Assembly: GCA_963790505.1 (NCBI GenBank)
Contig: CAWBOT010000005.1
Coordinates: forward strand, 1,302,001-1,366,000
DNA length: 64,000 bases
Direction of reading: 5' to 3'
Origin: Acidisarcina sp963790505
GTDB taxonomy: Bacteria; Acidobacteriota; Terriglobia; Terriglobales; Acidobacteriaceae
Both the position numbers and the translations under genes were made by a program. Positions 9,395 through 17,948 of the stretch are shown in pieces. Position 1 is the first letter of the stretch. Every line of letters begins with the position of its first letter. The notes under the pieces are model-generated. The model saw only the letters and a list, made by a program, of their open reading frames with translations, was not told where the DNA came from and did no database searches.

Positions 9395-10113
9395 CGGTTG
9401 GGCTTCTTTCGTTGGGATATGGATTGCGGGCGGCTGGATGGTTTGATTTCGGGCTCTCGGGCTGCGGACAAGCCGATAAGAATGATTCGGATAGTTTCGC
9501 GGAAGAGACTGTCGACCGGCTGTCCGTATTCAATCTCGACGCGGCTTCCGAGTGAGGCGAGCCGGCGCTGGGCGCCCGCGACGGCGTTCATGATGGCGTG
9601 CAAAGTAAGGTCCGGCTTGAGGTCGGGTCGCAAGGAGCCGTCGGCGATGCCCTCGCGAATGAGCCTGGCGAAGAAATCAAATCCGTCGATGCCGATCTGA
9701 GCCTCGAGGGAGAGGAGACGCTCGGCGGGCCAGTCTCGGGCGTACATTGCGTCGAACTGGGCGAGAAACCGCGCCGTTGCCGGCCGGATGGCGAGGTCGT
9801 CGGCCATGAGTTCGAGCAGAGCGGTGATTTTTTCGAAAGCGGTCTTTCCGCCGTCCATCACTGCGTGGGCGCGAGCGGCTCCGGACTCGAGGACTCTCTC
9901 GAGAATCGCCCATACGATTTCGTCTTTCCCGGAGAAGTACTGATAGATGGTGGAGGTGCGGACACCGCTGGCGGAGGTAATTTCGGACATGGTGACGCGG
10001 TCGATGCCGAGCTGGTCGAAGAGCTTTTCCGCAGCGTCGAGGATACGGCGGCGCTGGCGTTCGCGATGACCATCGTAGGTACGGGGAGACGGATTGGCGG
10101 TCGAGGTGGCCAT
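9391..10113 (-). CDS. TetR/AcrR-family regulator coupled to the GH2 gene
   Basis: 240 residues from ATG 10113; a TTG at 10149 is in frame but less likely. The N-terminal domain has RRRILDAAEKLFDQLG and the HTH TMSEITSASGVRTSTIYQYF, typical of TetR. The C-terminal ligand domain is alpha-helical. Its stop overlaps the GH2 start (ATGA), indicating a regulator-first operon. AT-rich sequence with the palindrome AATTCGAATT just upstream may be its operator. The gene is intact although its partner has decayed. Confidence 0.85.
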   Translation of the reverse strand: MATSTANPSPRTYDGHRERQRRRILDAAEKLFDQLGIDRVTMSEITSASGVRTSTIYQYFSGKDEIVWAILERVLESGAARAHAVMDGGKTAFEKITALLELMADDLAIRPATARFLAQFDAMYARDWPAERLLSLEAQIGIDGFDFFARLIREGIADGSLRPDLKPDLTLHAIMNAVAGAQRRLASLGSRVEIEYGQPVDSLFRETIRIILIGLSAAREPEIKPSSRPQSISQRKKPNR

Positions 10114-10148
10114 TTTGCGAATTAGATCGAAATCGAATTGTGGTATCA

Positions 10149-10173
10149 AATTCGAATTAATACTTCGAAATTA
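10149..10173. promoter_or_regulatory. Candidate TetR operator
   Basis: An AT-rich island upstream of the TetR gene contains the perfect palindrome AATTCGAATT (10149-10158) and a second TTCGAA (10164-10169). In a GC-rich genome this is a likely autoregulatory site, inferred from position only. Confidence 0.35.
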
Positions 10174-10357
10174 ATCCTCGGGAGTTGCAGATGTCAATGA
10201 AGAGCGAAACCGAAGCTGGTGACGCCGCACCCTCAGGGCCACCGCTCGCGAACTGAGATCGAGGCCGGTTCCTTGCGGTGGGGTTTGTAGGTTGCGTATA
10301 GTTCGGGGAGAGTACACGCTGATCCCGGTAACAGTGGGCCAGCAGTGGGAGAAGCAG

Positions 10358-10792
10358 ATGAGTCCAGTAGTAGAAGCCGGCGCCGCGTCGATCGGGAAAT
10401 CGGTGGAGATTCGCGGAGAAGTCAAGGGTAGCGAAGATCTGATGATCGACGGCCACGTGGAGGGGACGATCACCCTCACCGACAGCCGGTTGACGGTGGG
10501 GCCAACGGCGCGTGTGGACGCCGACGTTTCCGCGCGCGATGTCGTTATCCTGGGAGTGCTGAACGGCAACGTGACGGCAAGCATGCGGGTCGACTTGCGC
10601 AAGGGAGCGAACCTGACCGGCGACATTCGCGCGGCGAGGCTCTCGATCGAAGAGGGTTCGATCTTCAGCGGTAAGGTGGACCTGACGCCGCCGGGCGCCG
10701 TTCCGGCCAAGAGCGTTCCTGCGGTCACTCCGGCAGCGGGCGCAGGGCCGTCGACTTCGACGGGGCTGTTTTCCCCCGTAACCCTGCCATAG
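10358..10792 (+). CDS. Bactofilin (polymer-forming cytoskeletal protein)
   Basis: 144 residues from ATG 10358, preceded by GGGAGAAG; a TTG at 10292 would add 22 residues without family similarity. Residues about 10-110 form the right-handed beta-helix DUF583 domain, beginning ASIGKSVEIRGEVKGSEDLM and continuing with regularly spaced G/V/I repeats (DGHVEGTITL, ARDVVILGVLNGNVTAS). The tail is a disordered Pro/Ala/Ser region. Bactofilins polymerise without nucleotide and scaffold envelope growth or cell-shape enzymes at the membrane. The next gene starts 19 bp downstream and probably shares the transcript. Confidence 0.9.
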   Translation: MSPVVEAGAASIGKSVEIRGEVKGSEDLMIDGHVEGTITLTDSRLTVGPTARVDADVSARDVVILGVLNGNVTASMRVDLRKGANLTGDIRAARLSIEEGSIFSGKVDLTPPGAVPAKSVPAVTPAAGAGPSTSTGLFSPVTLP

Positions 10793-10811
10793 ACGGGCCA
10801 CTCAGCCACTG

Positions 10812-11504
10812 GTGGAAGCGAAGGGAAATTCAAAAGTGGCCTTCAACGCACTGCGCAGCCTCTTTGGGAAGACATCGCAGGACAGCGGGGCGACGCCGCG
10901 GGTGGCTCTCGTGGGGCCGCGGATTCCGCGCCACTCCACAGGCTGGGCAGCGTTGCTCAAGCACCTGCGAGAGGAAGAGGCCTTGCGTGTGCTGGACATC
11001 GGCCCGACGTCGCCGTCTAACATCAACTTCTTAACCGGACTTGGCCATAGCCTGTATATGGCGGACATCGTCAGCGAGGTGCAGCGCGGCGGATGGCTGC
11101 AGCCGGCGAGCGAGGAAGCGCCGCGGTCGGAAGCGGAGATCGACGCATTCCTTGCACAGCACCTGGATTTTGGGGGGCGGCTCTTCGATGTGGTCCTGCT
11201 GTGGACGACGCTCGATTATCTTCCCGAAGAGTTGCTGACGCCGATGATTGCGCGGTTGTACGCGAGTCTGCGACCGGACGGGCGGGTCCTGGTTTTCTTT
11301 CACACGAAGACTGCCACACCCGAGCAGGTTTTCTATCGCTATCACGTCACCGAGTCGGACGACGTCGAGATGCAGGAGGCGCAGCGGCTGCCGGTCTGCC
11401 AGATCCACACCAACCGGAAGATCGAGAAGCTGTTCTCGGCCTATCAGAGCTGCAAGTTCTATCTCGCCAAAGACAACGTCTACGAAGTAATCGTCACGCG
11501 CTAG
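10812..11504 (+). CDS. SAM-methyltransferase-like protein paired with bactofilin
   Basis: 230 residues from GTG 10812 (a GTG at 10836 is also possible). It shows a Rossmann-type methyltransferase layout with LRVLDIGPTSPSNINFLTGLGH in the SAM-binding loop position, LFDVVLLWTTLDYLPEE at motif IV and LRPDGRVLVFFHTK at motif VI. The glycine loop is DIGPTSPSN rather than the usual DxGxGxG, so catalysis is not certain. Only 19 bp separates it from the bactofilin gene. The substrate is unknown; a role in envelope or cytoskeleton assembly is inferred from context. Confidence 0.65.
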   Translation: MEAKGNSKVAFNALRSLFGKTSQDSGATPRVALVGPRIPRHSTGWAALLKHLREEEALRVLDIGPTSPSNINFLTGLGHSLYMADIVSEVQRGGWLQPASEEAPRSEAEIDAFLAQHLDFGGRLFDVVLLWTTLDYLPEELLTPMIARLYASLRPDGRVLVFFHTKTATPEQVFYRYHVTESDDVEMQEAQRLPVCQIHTNRKIEKLFSAYQSCKFYLAKDNVYEVIVTR

Positions 11505-11569
11505 AGTTGTGCGCCAGCCTAACTCAAAGGCCCAGGCCTGAAGACCTCTTGACCGGGATTTACAGTGGG

Positions 11570-12682
11570 CTAAGGCCCGTTGCTTCCACCCGTCTCCCGG
11601 GGATCTGGGGCGGAGGTGCGCCGTGGGGGCTTGCGTTCCGGCCAAAGCTCGGCCTGGTCGGGGATGCGTGGCTGTTTCTCTGGGCCACCGTCGCGGGTGA
11701 GCAGCGCATCGGAGAAGCGCCGGGCGAGGCCGTGCTTTCGGGTGACGAGATCGACCAGGGCTTCCATCCGTTTCCGATAGGACTCGGCGACAAAATCGCG
11801 GCCGTCAAAACGAAAACGGTAGAGCGATTCCAAGGCGGGAAAATGCTTGCGGACGAAGGCGAGGTAGGTCTCCCGGGAACAGGGTTTAAGGAAGAGCGCG
11901 GAGGCGGCGAAGAAGCTGGCGTCGACAGCCTTCGCGCGACGGGCCATAGCGTCAAGGGCCTCAAGGGTGTCGGTGAGACCGGGAAGCAGCGGGGAGCAGA
12001 GGATTCCAGCGCGGAGGCCGGCTGCGCGCAGCCGGGCGACGGTGCGGAAACGCAGATCGGGGCTAGGGGCGCGAGGTTCGAGGATCCGCGCCAGTTTGGC
12101 GTCGGGGGTGGTGATGGTGATGTGGAGAACGAGCTGATTTTGCGCTGCGATCTTCTCCAACAGATCGATGTCGCGAGTGATGAGCGCTGACTTGGTTACG
12201 ATGCCGATGCGCAATCCGCGGCGGGTGGCGAGGACTTCGAGCAGGCTACGGGTGATTTTGGCGCGTCGCTCGACGGGCTGGTAGGGATCGGTCGCGGTGC
12301 CGATCGCGATCTCCTCACCGTCGCGTACCTCGCGCAGCTCCTGTTGGAGGAGCCATGCGGCGTTCTGCTTGACGAAGATTTTGCGCTCGAAGTCTTCGGG
12401 CTGGCGTAGCTCCATGAACTCATGGGTGTAACGGGCGTAGCAGTAGCGGCAGGCAAACTCGCATCCGCGATAAGGGTTGATGGATTTGGCAAACCAGAGG
12501 CCGCGCCGGGAGACGGAGTTATTGAGGATCGAGCGGACGGGAAGAGAGCGAAACTCAACTTCGTAGCCGTGGCCGGCTGCGGTGCTATCGAGCGCGAGGC
12601 GGGCCATACCCTTGGGAGCGGCCTGAGGAAGAGGAGGGGAGGGCAGGATGGAGAAGAGCGAAGAGGAATCCAGTTTCGCCAT
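11570..12682 (-). CDS. SPL-family radical SAM protein (PA0069/Rv2578c-like)
   Basis: 370 residues. The radical SAM cluster motif is YRGCEFACRYCYARYTHEF with C74, C78 and C81 (CxxxCxxC), the spacing of spore-photoproduct-lyase relatives. Further motifs are IAIGTATDPYQPVE and SALITRDIDLLEKI. These proteins bind a 4Fe-4S cluster and cleave SAM to a 5'-deoxyadenosyl radical. Non-spore-forming homologues are suspected to act on nucleic acids, but no reaction is proven. The C-terminal 40 residues are Pro/Arg-rich and probably disordered. It is a single gene, opposite in strand to the bactofilin pair. Confidence 0.85.
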   Translation of the reverse strand: MAKLDSSSLFSILPSPPLPQAAPKGMARLALDSTAAGHGYEVEFRSLPVRSILNNSVSRRGLWFAKSINPYRGCEFACRYCYARYTHEFMELRQPEDFERKIFVKQNAAWLLQQELREVRDGEEIAIGTATDPYQPVERRAKITRSLLEVLATRRGLRIGIVTKSALITRDIDLLEKIAAQNQLVLHITITTPDAKLARILEPRAPSPDLRFRTVARLRAAGLRAGILCSPLLPGLTDTLEALDAMARRAKAVDASFFAASALFLKPCSRETYLAFVRKHFPALESLYRFRFDGRDFVAESYRKRMEALVDLVTRKHGLARRFSDALLTRDGGPEKQPRIPDQAELWPERKPPRRTSAPDPRETGGSNGP

Positions 12683-12803
12683 TTGTTCTCCTCTAGAAGC
12701 AAAGTAGTCTCCTGAAGTTCGTGCGTCAAGCGATTTGAGCGATTTATTTTGTCCTGAATCGAGAGCGTTTCAATGGAGGGTGCAGACAGGCGCTGCGTCG
12801 ACC

Positions 12804-12822
12804 CGCCCTCCAAGGGAGGGCG
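12804..12822. terminator. Hairpin after the PAS kinase gene
   Basis: CGCCCTCC (12804-12811), loop AAG, GGAGGGCG (12815-12822): a perfect 8-bp GC stem just beyond the minus-strand kinase stop codon. No good T-run follows in either direction, so termination is only possible. Confidence 0.35.
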
Positions 12823-12825
12823 ACT

Positions 12826-14454
12826 TTAGAGGGCCGGTCTTTTGGCAGCATTGAAAGGAAGGAAAAGGCGAAAGACGGTTCCTCTGTGCAATTCGGACTG
12901 TGAAGACCTCACTCTAAGAGCGCCATGATGCCGCTTGACGATGTCCTCGCTTATCCATAAGCCCAAACCTGTTCCGCTCAGCCCTTTGGTGGTGAAGAAC
13001 GGCTCAAAGATACGGGAGACCGTGGCCGGGGACATTCCCGGCCCGGTGTCGGCAATAGTAAAGATCAGTCCCTTCTCGCCACTTTTCCAATTTGTCCCCT
13101 CCCGACTTCGAATGAGAAGCGCACCGCCTGAGGCGCTCATTGCATCGATCGCATTCCCAACGAGGTTGCTCAAGACCTGGCGTACCTCGCCGTCAAAACA
13201 GAGGACGGAGTGCGAGGCGCGGTCGCGCCGGGGAACACTGATTCTCGAATTGGAGAGGCGTCCCTGATGAAGCGCGAGCGTGCTTGCGATGAGGTCCTCT
13301 GAAGTAACTGCCTTTGGAGCGGTAGCCTGGCGGTGAAAGCGTAAAGTCTGATTTGTAATCGCGGCAACGCGTCTCAGTTCTATCTCGGCCTGGGTTAAGA
13401 AGGCGCTCGTCTCGGGGCTGATCGCCGTTTGATGAGCGAGATAGATTAGATTTGTTACGGATTCAAGGGGATTGTTAATTTCATGGGCGATGGAACTGGC
13501 GAGGCGACCGACAGCCGCGAGCTTTTCGGTTTGCAGCAAAGCCTGTTCCGCGCGCTTGGCCTCGGTGGTGTCGATGCCAAGAACAATGATTCCAGAGATC
13601 GTCCCATCCGCCTCTCGCATTGGCTGGTAGACGAAATCCAGGGTGCGTTCTTCGAGTTCAGACGACCCTTCGCGGGCAAGTCGAATCGGCGTATCGCGGC
13701 CGATGAAGGGTTCGCCGGATCGATAGACTCGATCGAGCAAATCGATAAAGCCTTGCTCCTTAACTTCCGGCACCGCTTCGAGGACGGTCTTTCCGATGAG
13801 ATCGCGCGAACCCAGGAGCCGTTTGTATTGGGGATTCATTTGCTCGAAGACGTGATGAGGGCCGCGAAGCAAAGTAAAAAATGCCGGAGCTTGTTGAAAG
13901 AGCTCGGAAAGGCGGCCCAGTTCACGGCGCAGACTTTGCTCGGCAAGCCGTTTGCCGGTCGTCTCAGTGCAAGTGACCAAAACTCCCGAGACATTGCCAT
14001 CGAAATCGCGGACCGGGCTGTAGGCGTATGTCCAGTAGACGTCTTCCAACTTGCCATCGCGATAGATGGGAACGAGCTGATCTTCATTCCAGATCGCACC
14101 GCCCTCATTCATGACCTGCTGTATTTGCGGATGGATGATGTCCCAAATTTCAGGCCAGCATTCCTCGCCGCGCTGGCCGAGCGCGCCTGGATGTTTCTCG
14201 TTTCCAAGACTCTTGCTGTAGGCATCGTTGTAAAACTGCAGTAACTCCGGCCCCCACCAGAGAAACATTGGATGAGGCGAGTCCAGCAATGTATTGACGA
14301 TCACGATTAACGGTTTTGGCCAGCTCTCGATCGCTCCAAGACCCGTTTTTGCCCAGTCGAAGCACCGAGTTCTTTCCGCCATCTCGCTGACGCCATAGAT
14401 ACGATGTCTGCCAACCAGCGATGTTGCGTCGATTTGGGGTGAGGGGTGCGACAT
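12826..14454 (-). CDS. Soluble PAS-domain sensor histidine kinase
   Basis: 542 residues without membrane segments. An N-terminal PAS-like region (about 30-165; MFLWWGPELLQFYNDAYSKS, ending in VLVTCTETTGKRLAEQSL) is followed by a second PAS domain (about 180-300; FEQMNPQYKRLLGSRDLIGK). The kinase core has the H-box SIAHEINNPLES with H324, N-box NLVGNAIDA, G1 DTGPGM, F-box FEPFFTTK and G2 GTGLGLW, placing it in the NtrB/FixL-like group. It senses a cytoplasmic cue, possibly redox or light, and phosphorylates a response regulator. No regulator gene is adjacent, so it is an orphan kinase. Confidence 0.9.
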   Translation of the reverse strand: MSHPSPQIDATSLVGRHRIYGVSEMAERTRCFDWAKTGLGAIESWPKPLIVIVNTLLDSPHPMFLWWGPELLQFYNDAYSKSLGNEKHPGALGQRGEECWPEIWDIIHPQIQQVMNEGGAIWNEDQLVPIYRDGKLEDVYWTYAYSPVRDFDGNVSGVLVTCTETTGKRLAEQSLRRELGRLSELFQQAPAFFTLLRGPHHVFEQMNPQYKRLLGSRDLIGKTVLEAVPEVKEQGFIDLLDRVYRSGEPFIGRDTPIRLAREGSSELEERTLDFVYQPMREADGTISGIIVLGIDTTEAKRAEQALLQTEKLAAVGRLASSIAHEINNPLESVTNLIYLAHQTAISPETSAFLTQAEIELRRVAAITNQTLRFHRQATAPKAVTSEDLIASTLALHQGRLSNSRISVPRRDRASHSVLCFDGEVRQVLSNLVGNAIDAMSASGGALLIRSREGTNWKSGEKGLIFTIADTGPGMSPATVSRIFEPFFTTKGLSGTGLGLWISEDIVKRHHGALRVRSSQSELHRGTVFRLFLPFNAAKRPAL

Positions 14455-14579
14455 GCGGCGGATATGTTCTAAGGGGTATGTGATGCCATTCTAGCCTCTG
14501 TTGCAGGCTAAGACGGCTTTGTGGCTGCCGTGCATGCGCTCTGACACGTACAGAGGGCATTCACAGATACTGGAATCAG

Positions 14580-15866
14580 ATGTCCAATTCTCAGAAACGC
14601 ATTGTGCTGGCGACGATCGGCTCGCTGGGCGATCTGCATCCCTGCCTGGCGCTGGCGCTGGGGCTAAGGGAGCGCGGCCATCAGCCGGTGATCGTGAGCA
14701 CGGAACTGTATCGCGACAAGGTACAAGGGCTGGGGCTGGAGTTTCATTCTTTGCGTCCGGATAGCGGCGCACGCGACGCGGAAGTCATGCGCAAGGTGAT
14801 GGACATGCGGCGCGGGCCGGAGTTCCTGTTGCGGCAGCTGATCTTGCCGGCGCTCAAGGAGACCTATGAAGACCTGGCGGCGGTTGTGCCGGGCGCGGAT
14901 TTGTTGATCGCCGGAGAGATCGTCTTTGCGGCGCCGCTGGTGGCGGAGAAGCTGGGGATACCGTGGATTTCGGAGATTCTGTCGCCATTTTCGTTTTATT
15001 CGGCCTACGAACCTCCGGTATCGCCTTATGCTCCGTCGCTGAGCTTTCTGTACCGGGGCGGTCCGGAGTTCAATAAGGCTTTTATCGCACTGACAAGGAT
15101 GGCGTTGCGGCATTGGTGGAAGCCGGTGCGGCAACTGCGCGGCGAGCTCGGGCTGGGGCGGGGGCGCGACCCGCTGTTCCATGACAAATTCTCTGCGGAA
15201 CTGGTGCTGGCGCTTTTTTCGCCGGAGATTGCGCGTCCGCAGCCGGACTGGCCGAGGAATACGATCCAGCCGGGATATGTCTACTACGACCGCGAGGGCG
15301 AGGGGTTGGAACTCGCGCCGGAAGTTGCAGAGTTTCTCGATGCGGGCGAAGCGCCGATTGTCTTTACCCTCGGATCGAGCGCGGTGCATGATCCGCGGGG
15401 ATTTTTTGAGGAGAGCGCAAAGGCGGCGCGCGCTCTCGGAAGGCGTGCGGTGTTCCTAATTGGGGGAAACACTCCTCCACAGAGTCTGCTGAGGGATAAT
15501 ATTGCCGTCCCGTACGCGCCGTTTTCGGAGTTGTTTCCTCGGGCAGCGCTTGTCGTGCACCAGGGCGGGAGCGGGACCACGGCGCAGACGCTGCGGGCGG
15601 GTTGTCCGGCGCTCATTATGCCCTGCGGCTTCGATCAGCCGGACAATGCGGCGCGGGTTAAACGGATCGGTGCAGGACTGACATTATCGCGGGGAAGTTA
15701 TAACGCACACAGCACGGCGCGGCTATTGGATAAGTTGCTCGGCGACCCGGAATATGCGACGAGGGCGAAGGGGATCGGGGAACGGCTTCGATCGGAAGAT
15801 GGTCTGGGCGGTGCGTGCGATGCGATCGAGAGAGTGATGGCGCTTACCGGGCACCGTGTAAGGTGA
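14580..15866 (+). CDS. GT1/UGT-like glycosyltransferase (MGT/sterol-glucosyltransferase type)
   Basis: 428 residues with GT-B fold. The N-terminal domain starts RIVLATIGSLGDLHPCLALA, the acceptor-side motif of sterol glucosyltransferases and vancomycin-type transferases. The C-terminal domain carries the nucleotide-sugar motif VVHQGGSGTTAQTLRAGCPA followed by PCGFDQPDNAARV, close to the UGT signature. It transfers a sugar from UDP- or TDP-sugar to a lipophilic acceptor, perhaps a hopanoid, sterol or polyketide. It is not next to a biosynthetic cluster, so the acceptor is unknown. The ATG at 14580 is the natural start. Confidence 0.85.
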   Translation: MSNSQKRIVLATIGSLGDLHPCLALALGLRERGHQPVIVSTELYRDKVQGLGLEFHSLRPDSGARDAEVMRKVMDMRRGPEFLLRQLILPALKETYEDLAAVVPGADLLIAGEIVFAAPLVAEKLGIPWISEILSPFSFYSAYEPPVSPYAPSLSFLYRGGPEFNKAFIALTRMALRHWWKPVRQLRGELGLGRGRDPLFHDKFSAELVLALFSPEIARPQPDWPRNTIQPGYVYYDREGEGLELAPEVAEFLDAGEAPIVFTLGSSAVHDPRGFFEESAKAARALGRRAVFLIGGNTPPQSLLRDNIAVPYAPFSELFPRAALVVHQGGSGTTAQTLRAGCPALIMPCGFDQPDNAARVKRIGAGLTLSRGSYNAHSTARLLDKLLGDPEYATRAKGIGERLRSEDGLGGACDAIERVMALTGHRVR

Positions 15867-16016
15867 CAACTCTGGAGCGATTTGGCGACCACTCGTGACC
15901 CTTAAACAAGACGAGGATACGCGTTATTAAGTTGCACTTATTTATGTTGCCTAATGGGACGCGCAAGACTGCGAAAGCGGGGTAACATGATCCGCACAGA
16001 GTTGTCCGGAGGAACT

Positions 16017-17924
16017 ATGCGTTCCAGGTGTCTACCTTCCCCCCGTCTCGCCTCAACCTTCTTCGACAAATCCCTGATGCTGCTGGCCGGCGCGCTGGTC
16101 GGGCTATCTCCGCTGGCTCTGACCGCGCAGAGCGTGACGTTTTCCGGCGCGCAGACCACTCTGCCCTTCACCGGCGCAGGTCAGTCCACAGAAACGCCGG
16201 CGGTGGACAGCGTTGGGAATGTGTTCGTTGCCGACAGTCACCGCATAGTGGAAGTGCAGAAAACCTCGACCGGCTACAGGCCGCAGATTGATGCAGTCAC
16301 CGGATTGCCTTTCGCCGTGGCAGTTGCTGCGGACCCTGACGGGAATCTCTTTGTCGTCCAACCCAACGAGAAAAACGAGCTGGTGGAACTGCGGAAGACG
16401 GCGACGGGCTTTGCAGCCCCCAAAGCCGTGCCAGTCAATGGTTTATCAAGTCCCTCTGGAATTGCAATAGACGGCGCGGGGAATGTATTTATTGCCGACA
16501 CCGAACCCGTAGAGGACGACCAACTAGTGGAATTACCGAAAACAGCGACAGGTTACGGACCGCAGACTAGCTTGCCCATTAACTACGAACTCCGCGGCGA
16601 GATTGCCGTGGACCTCGCCGGGGACGTGTTTGTTATCGGCGTAGCTTATGGCCATACAACGATTCGTGTAGCCGAGCTACCAAAGACGGCGACCGGCTGG
16701 GGAGAACTGATACCCCTGCCAACCGTCGGTTTAAATCCCACAGGATTTACCGTGGACAACGCAGGAAACGTCTTCATCGCCGACGGAGGAAATTACCGGA
16801 CGCTGGAGTTGCCGAAGACAGCGACGGGTTACGGGCCGCAGGTTGCCTTCCCACTCAGCAGTGATCTGGCCTCAATAGGAGTTGGCGCGGATACCGCAGG
16901 GAATCTGCTTATCACCACCGTTATCCCTGGAACGGACACGTTGGGGATGGTGGAGTACCAGAGGGGCTCGGTTTACTTCGGAAGCGCGTATGTATGCGGC
17001 TCCGGGACGACGCCTGCGCCATGCAGCCAGACGCTCCCGCTGACCTATAGCGTTATCGATAGCGCCACGTTGGGTACTCCAAAGGTACTCACCGGCGGCA
17101 TGCCGAACCTTGATTTCACTCTTGCCAGCGGAAGCAGTTGCAGTGGCTCAGTCTCCGGTGGTACAGCATGCACTGTGAACGTGACCTTCACGCCCCAGGC
17201 GGCTGGAGCACGCAATGGAACGGTAGAGATTGTCGACGGCAGCGGGAACGTGATCACCACAACGACGATCTCCGGTTCTGGGCTTGCGAATGTTACCGGA
17301 TCGCCTGTGGCGCAGGTATCCACAAACCTTCTGCAGTTCAACACGGCAGCCTTCGGCAGCACTCCGAACCTGCCGCTGACCGTCACCAACATCGGTGGAG
17401 GAACGTTGATAGTCGCTCCGACCATCAACGGTCAGAGTTTCACTATCGCGGGAAGTACCTGCGCGGCGGGATTGGCGGCCGGCAAAAGCTGCACTCTTCA
17501 GGTGGAGTTCTCCCCGGTGGTCGTCGGACCACACAACGACGTCTTGACTGTACTGACCAATGGCGAGACGAATTCTACCGTCCAGTTGCAGGGGGTCGCC
17601 AGCGGCGTAACCTCCGCAATCAGAGTACTTAACTTCGGGACGATCCCCGCCGACACGACCAGCGTGATACCACTCACCATCACCAACGTCGGCGTGCCGG
17701 GGACGGTCACGATCGGGACGGCGATCAGTGGCAATAGCTTCACGATCCTCACCACCGCGCAGAATACCTGCCTGGCGGGAATTGCGTCAGGCCAGAACTG
17801 CGTGCTGCCGGTGGAGTACTTGCACACCTCAGTGGGCGCGCACAACGAACAGCTCACGTTGACACCGAGCGGCGGAGCGGCGGCTTCGGTCATCCACCTT
17901 GACGGTGTCGAGGCGGCGCCGTGA
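16017..17924 (+). CDS. Secreted NHL-repeat / choice-of-anchor-D protein
   Basis: 635 residues from ATG 16017, chosen because GGAGGA lies 5-6 bp upstream; an ATG at 15954 is less likely. A signal peptide (about 20-45) precedes an NHL-type beta-propeller marked by five copies of a KTATGYGPQ-like motif alternating with DGAGNVFIAD-like strands (about 60-340). Residues about 350-630 hold three ASPM/SPD-2/HYDIN (choice-of-anchor D) Ig-like domains, each with GxxCxxGxxCT/V paired cysteines. The design fits cell-surface adhesion or ligand binding; no enzymatic residues are seen. Such proteins occur in many copies in Terriglobia. Confidence 0.8.
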   Translation: MRSRCLPSPRLASTFFDKSLMLLAGALVGLSPLALTAQSVTFSGAQTTLPFTGAGQSTETPAVDSVGNVFVADSHRIVEVQKTSTGYRPQIDAVTGLPFAVAVAADPDGNLFVVQPNEKNELVELRKTATGFAAPKAVPVNGLSSPSGIAIDGAGNVFIADTEPVEDDQLVELPKTATGYGPQTSLPINYELRGEIAVDLAGDVFVIGVAYGHTTIRVAELPKTATGWGELIPLPTVGLNPTGFTVDNAGNVFIADGGNYRTLELPKTATGYGPQVAFPLSSDLASIGVGADTAGNLLITTVIPGTDTLGMVEYQRGSVYFGSAYVCGSGTTPAPCSQTLPLTYSVIDSATLGTPKVLTGGMPNLDFTLASGSSCSGSVSGGTACTVNVTFTPQAAGARNGTVEIVDGSGNVITTTTISGSGLANVTGSPVAQVSTNLLQFNTAAFGSTPNLPLTVTNIGGGTLIVAPTINGQSFTIAGSTCAAGLAAGKSCTLQVEFSPVVVGPHNDVLTVLTNGETNSTVQLQGVASGVTSAIRVLNFGTIPADTTSVIPLTITNVGVPGTVTIGTAISGNSFTILTTAQNTCLAGIASGQNCVLPVEYLHTSVGAHNEQLTLTPSGGAAASVIHLDGVEAAP

Positions 17925-17948
17925 AGCGGCGCTCGGAGTGTGCGAACC

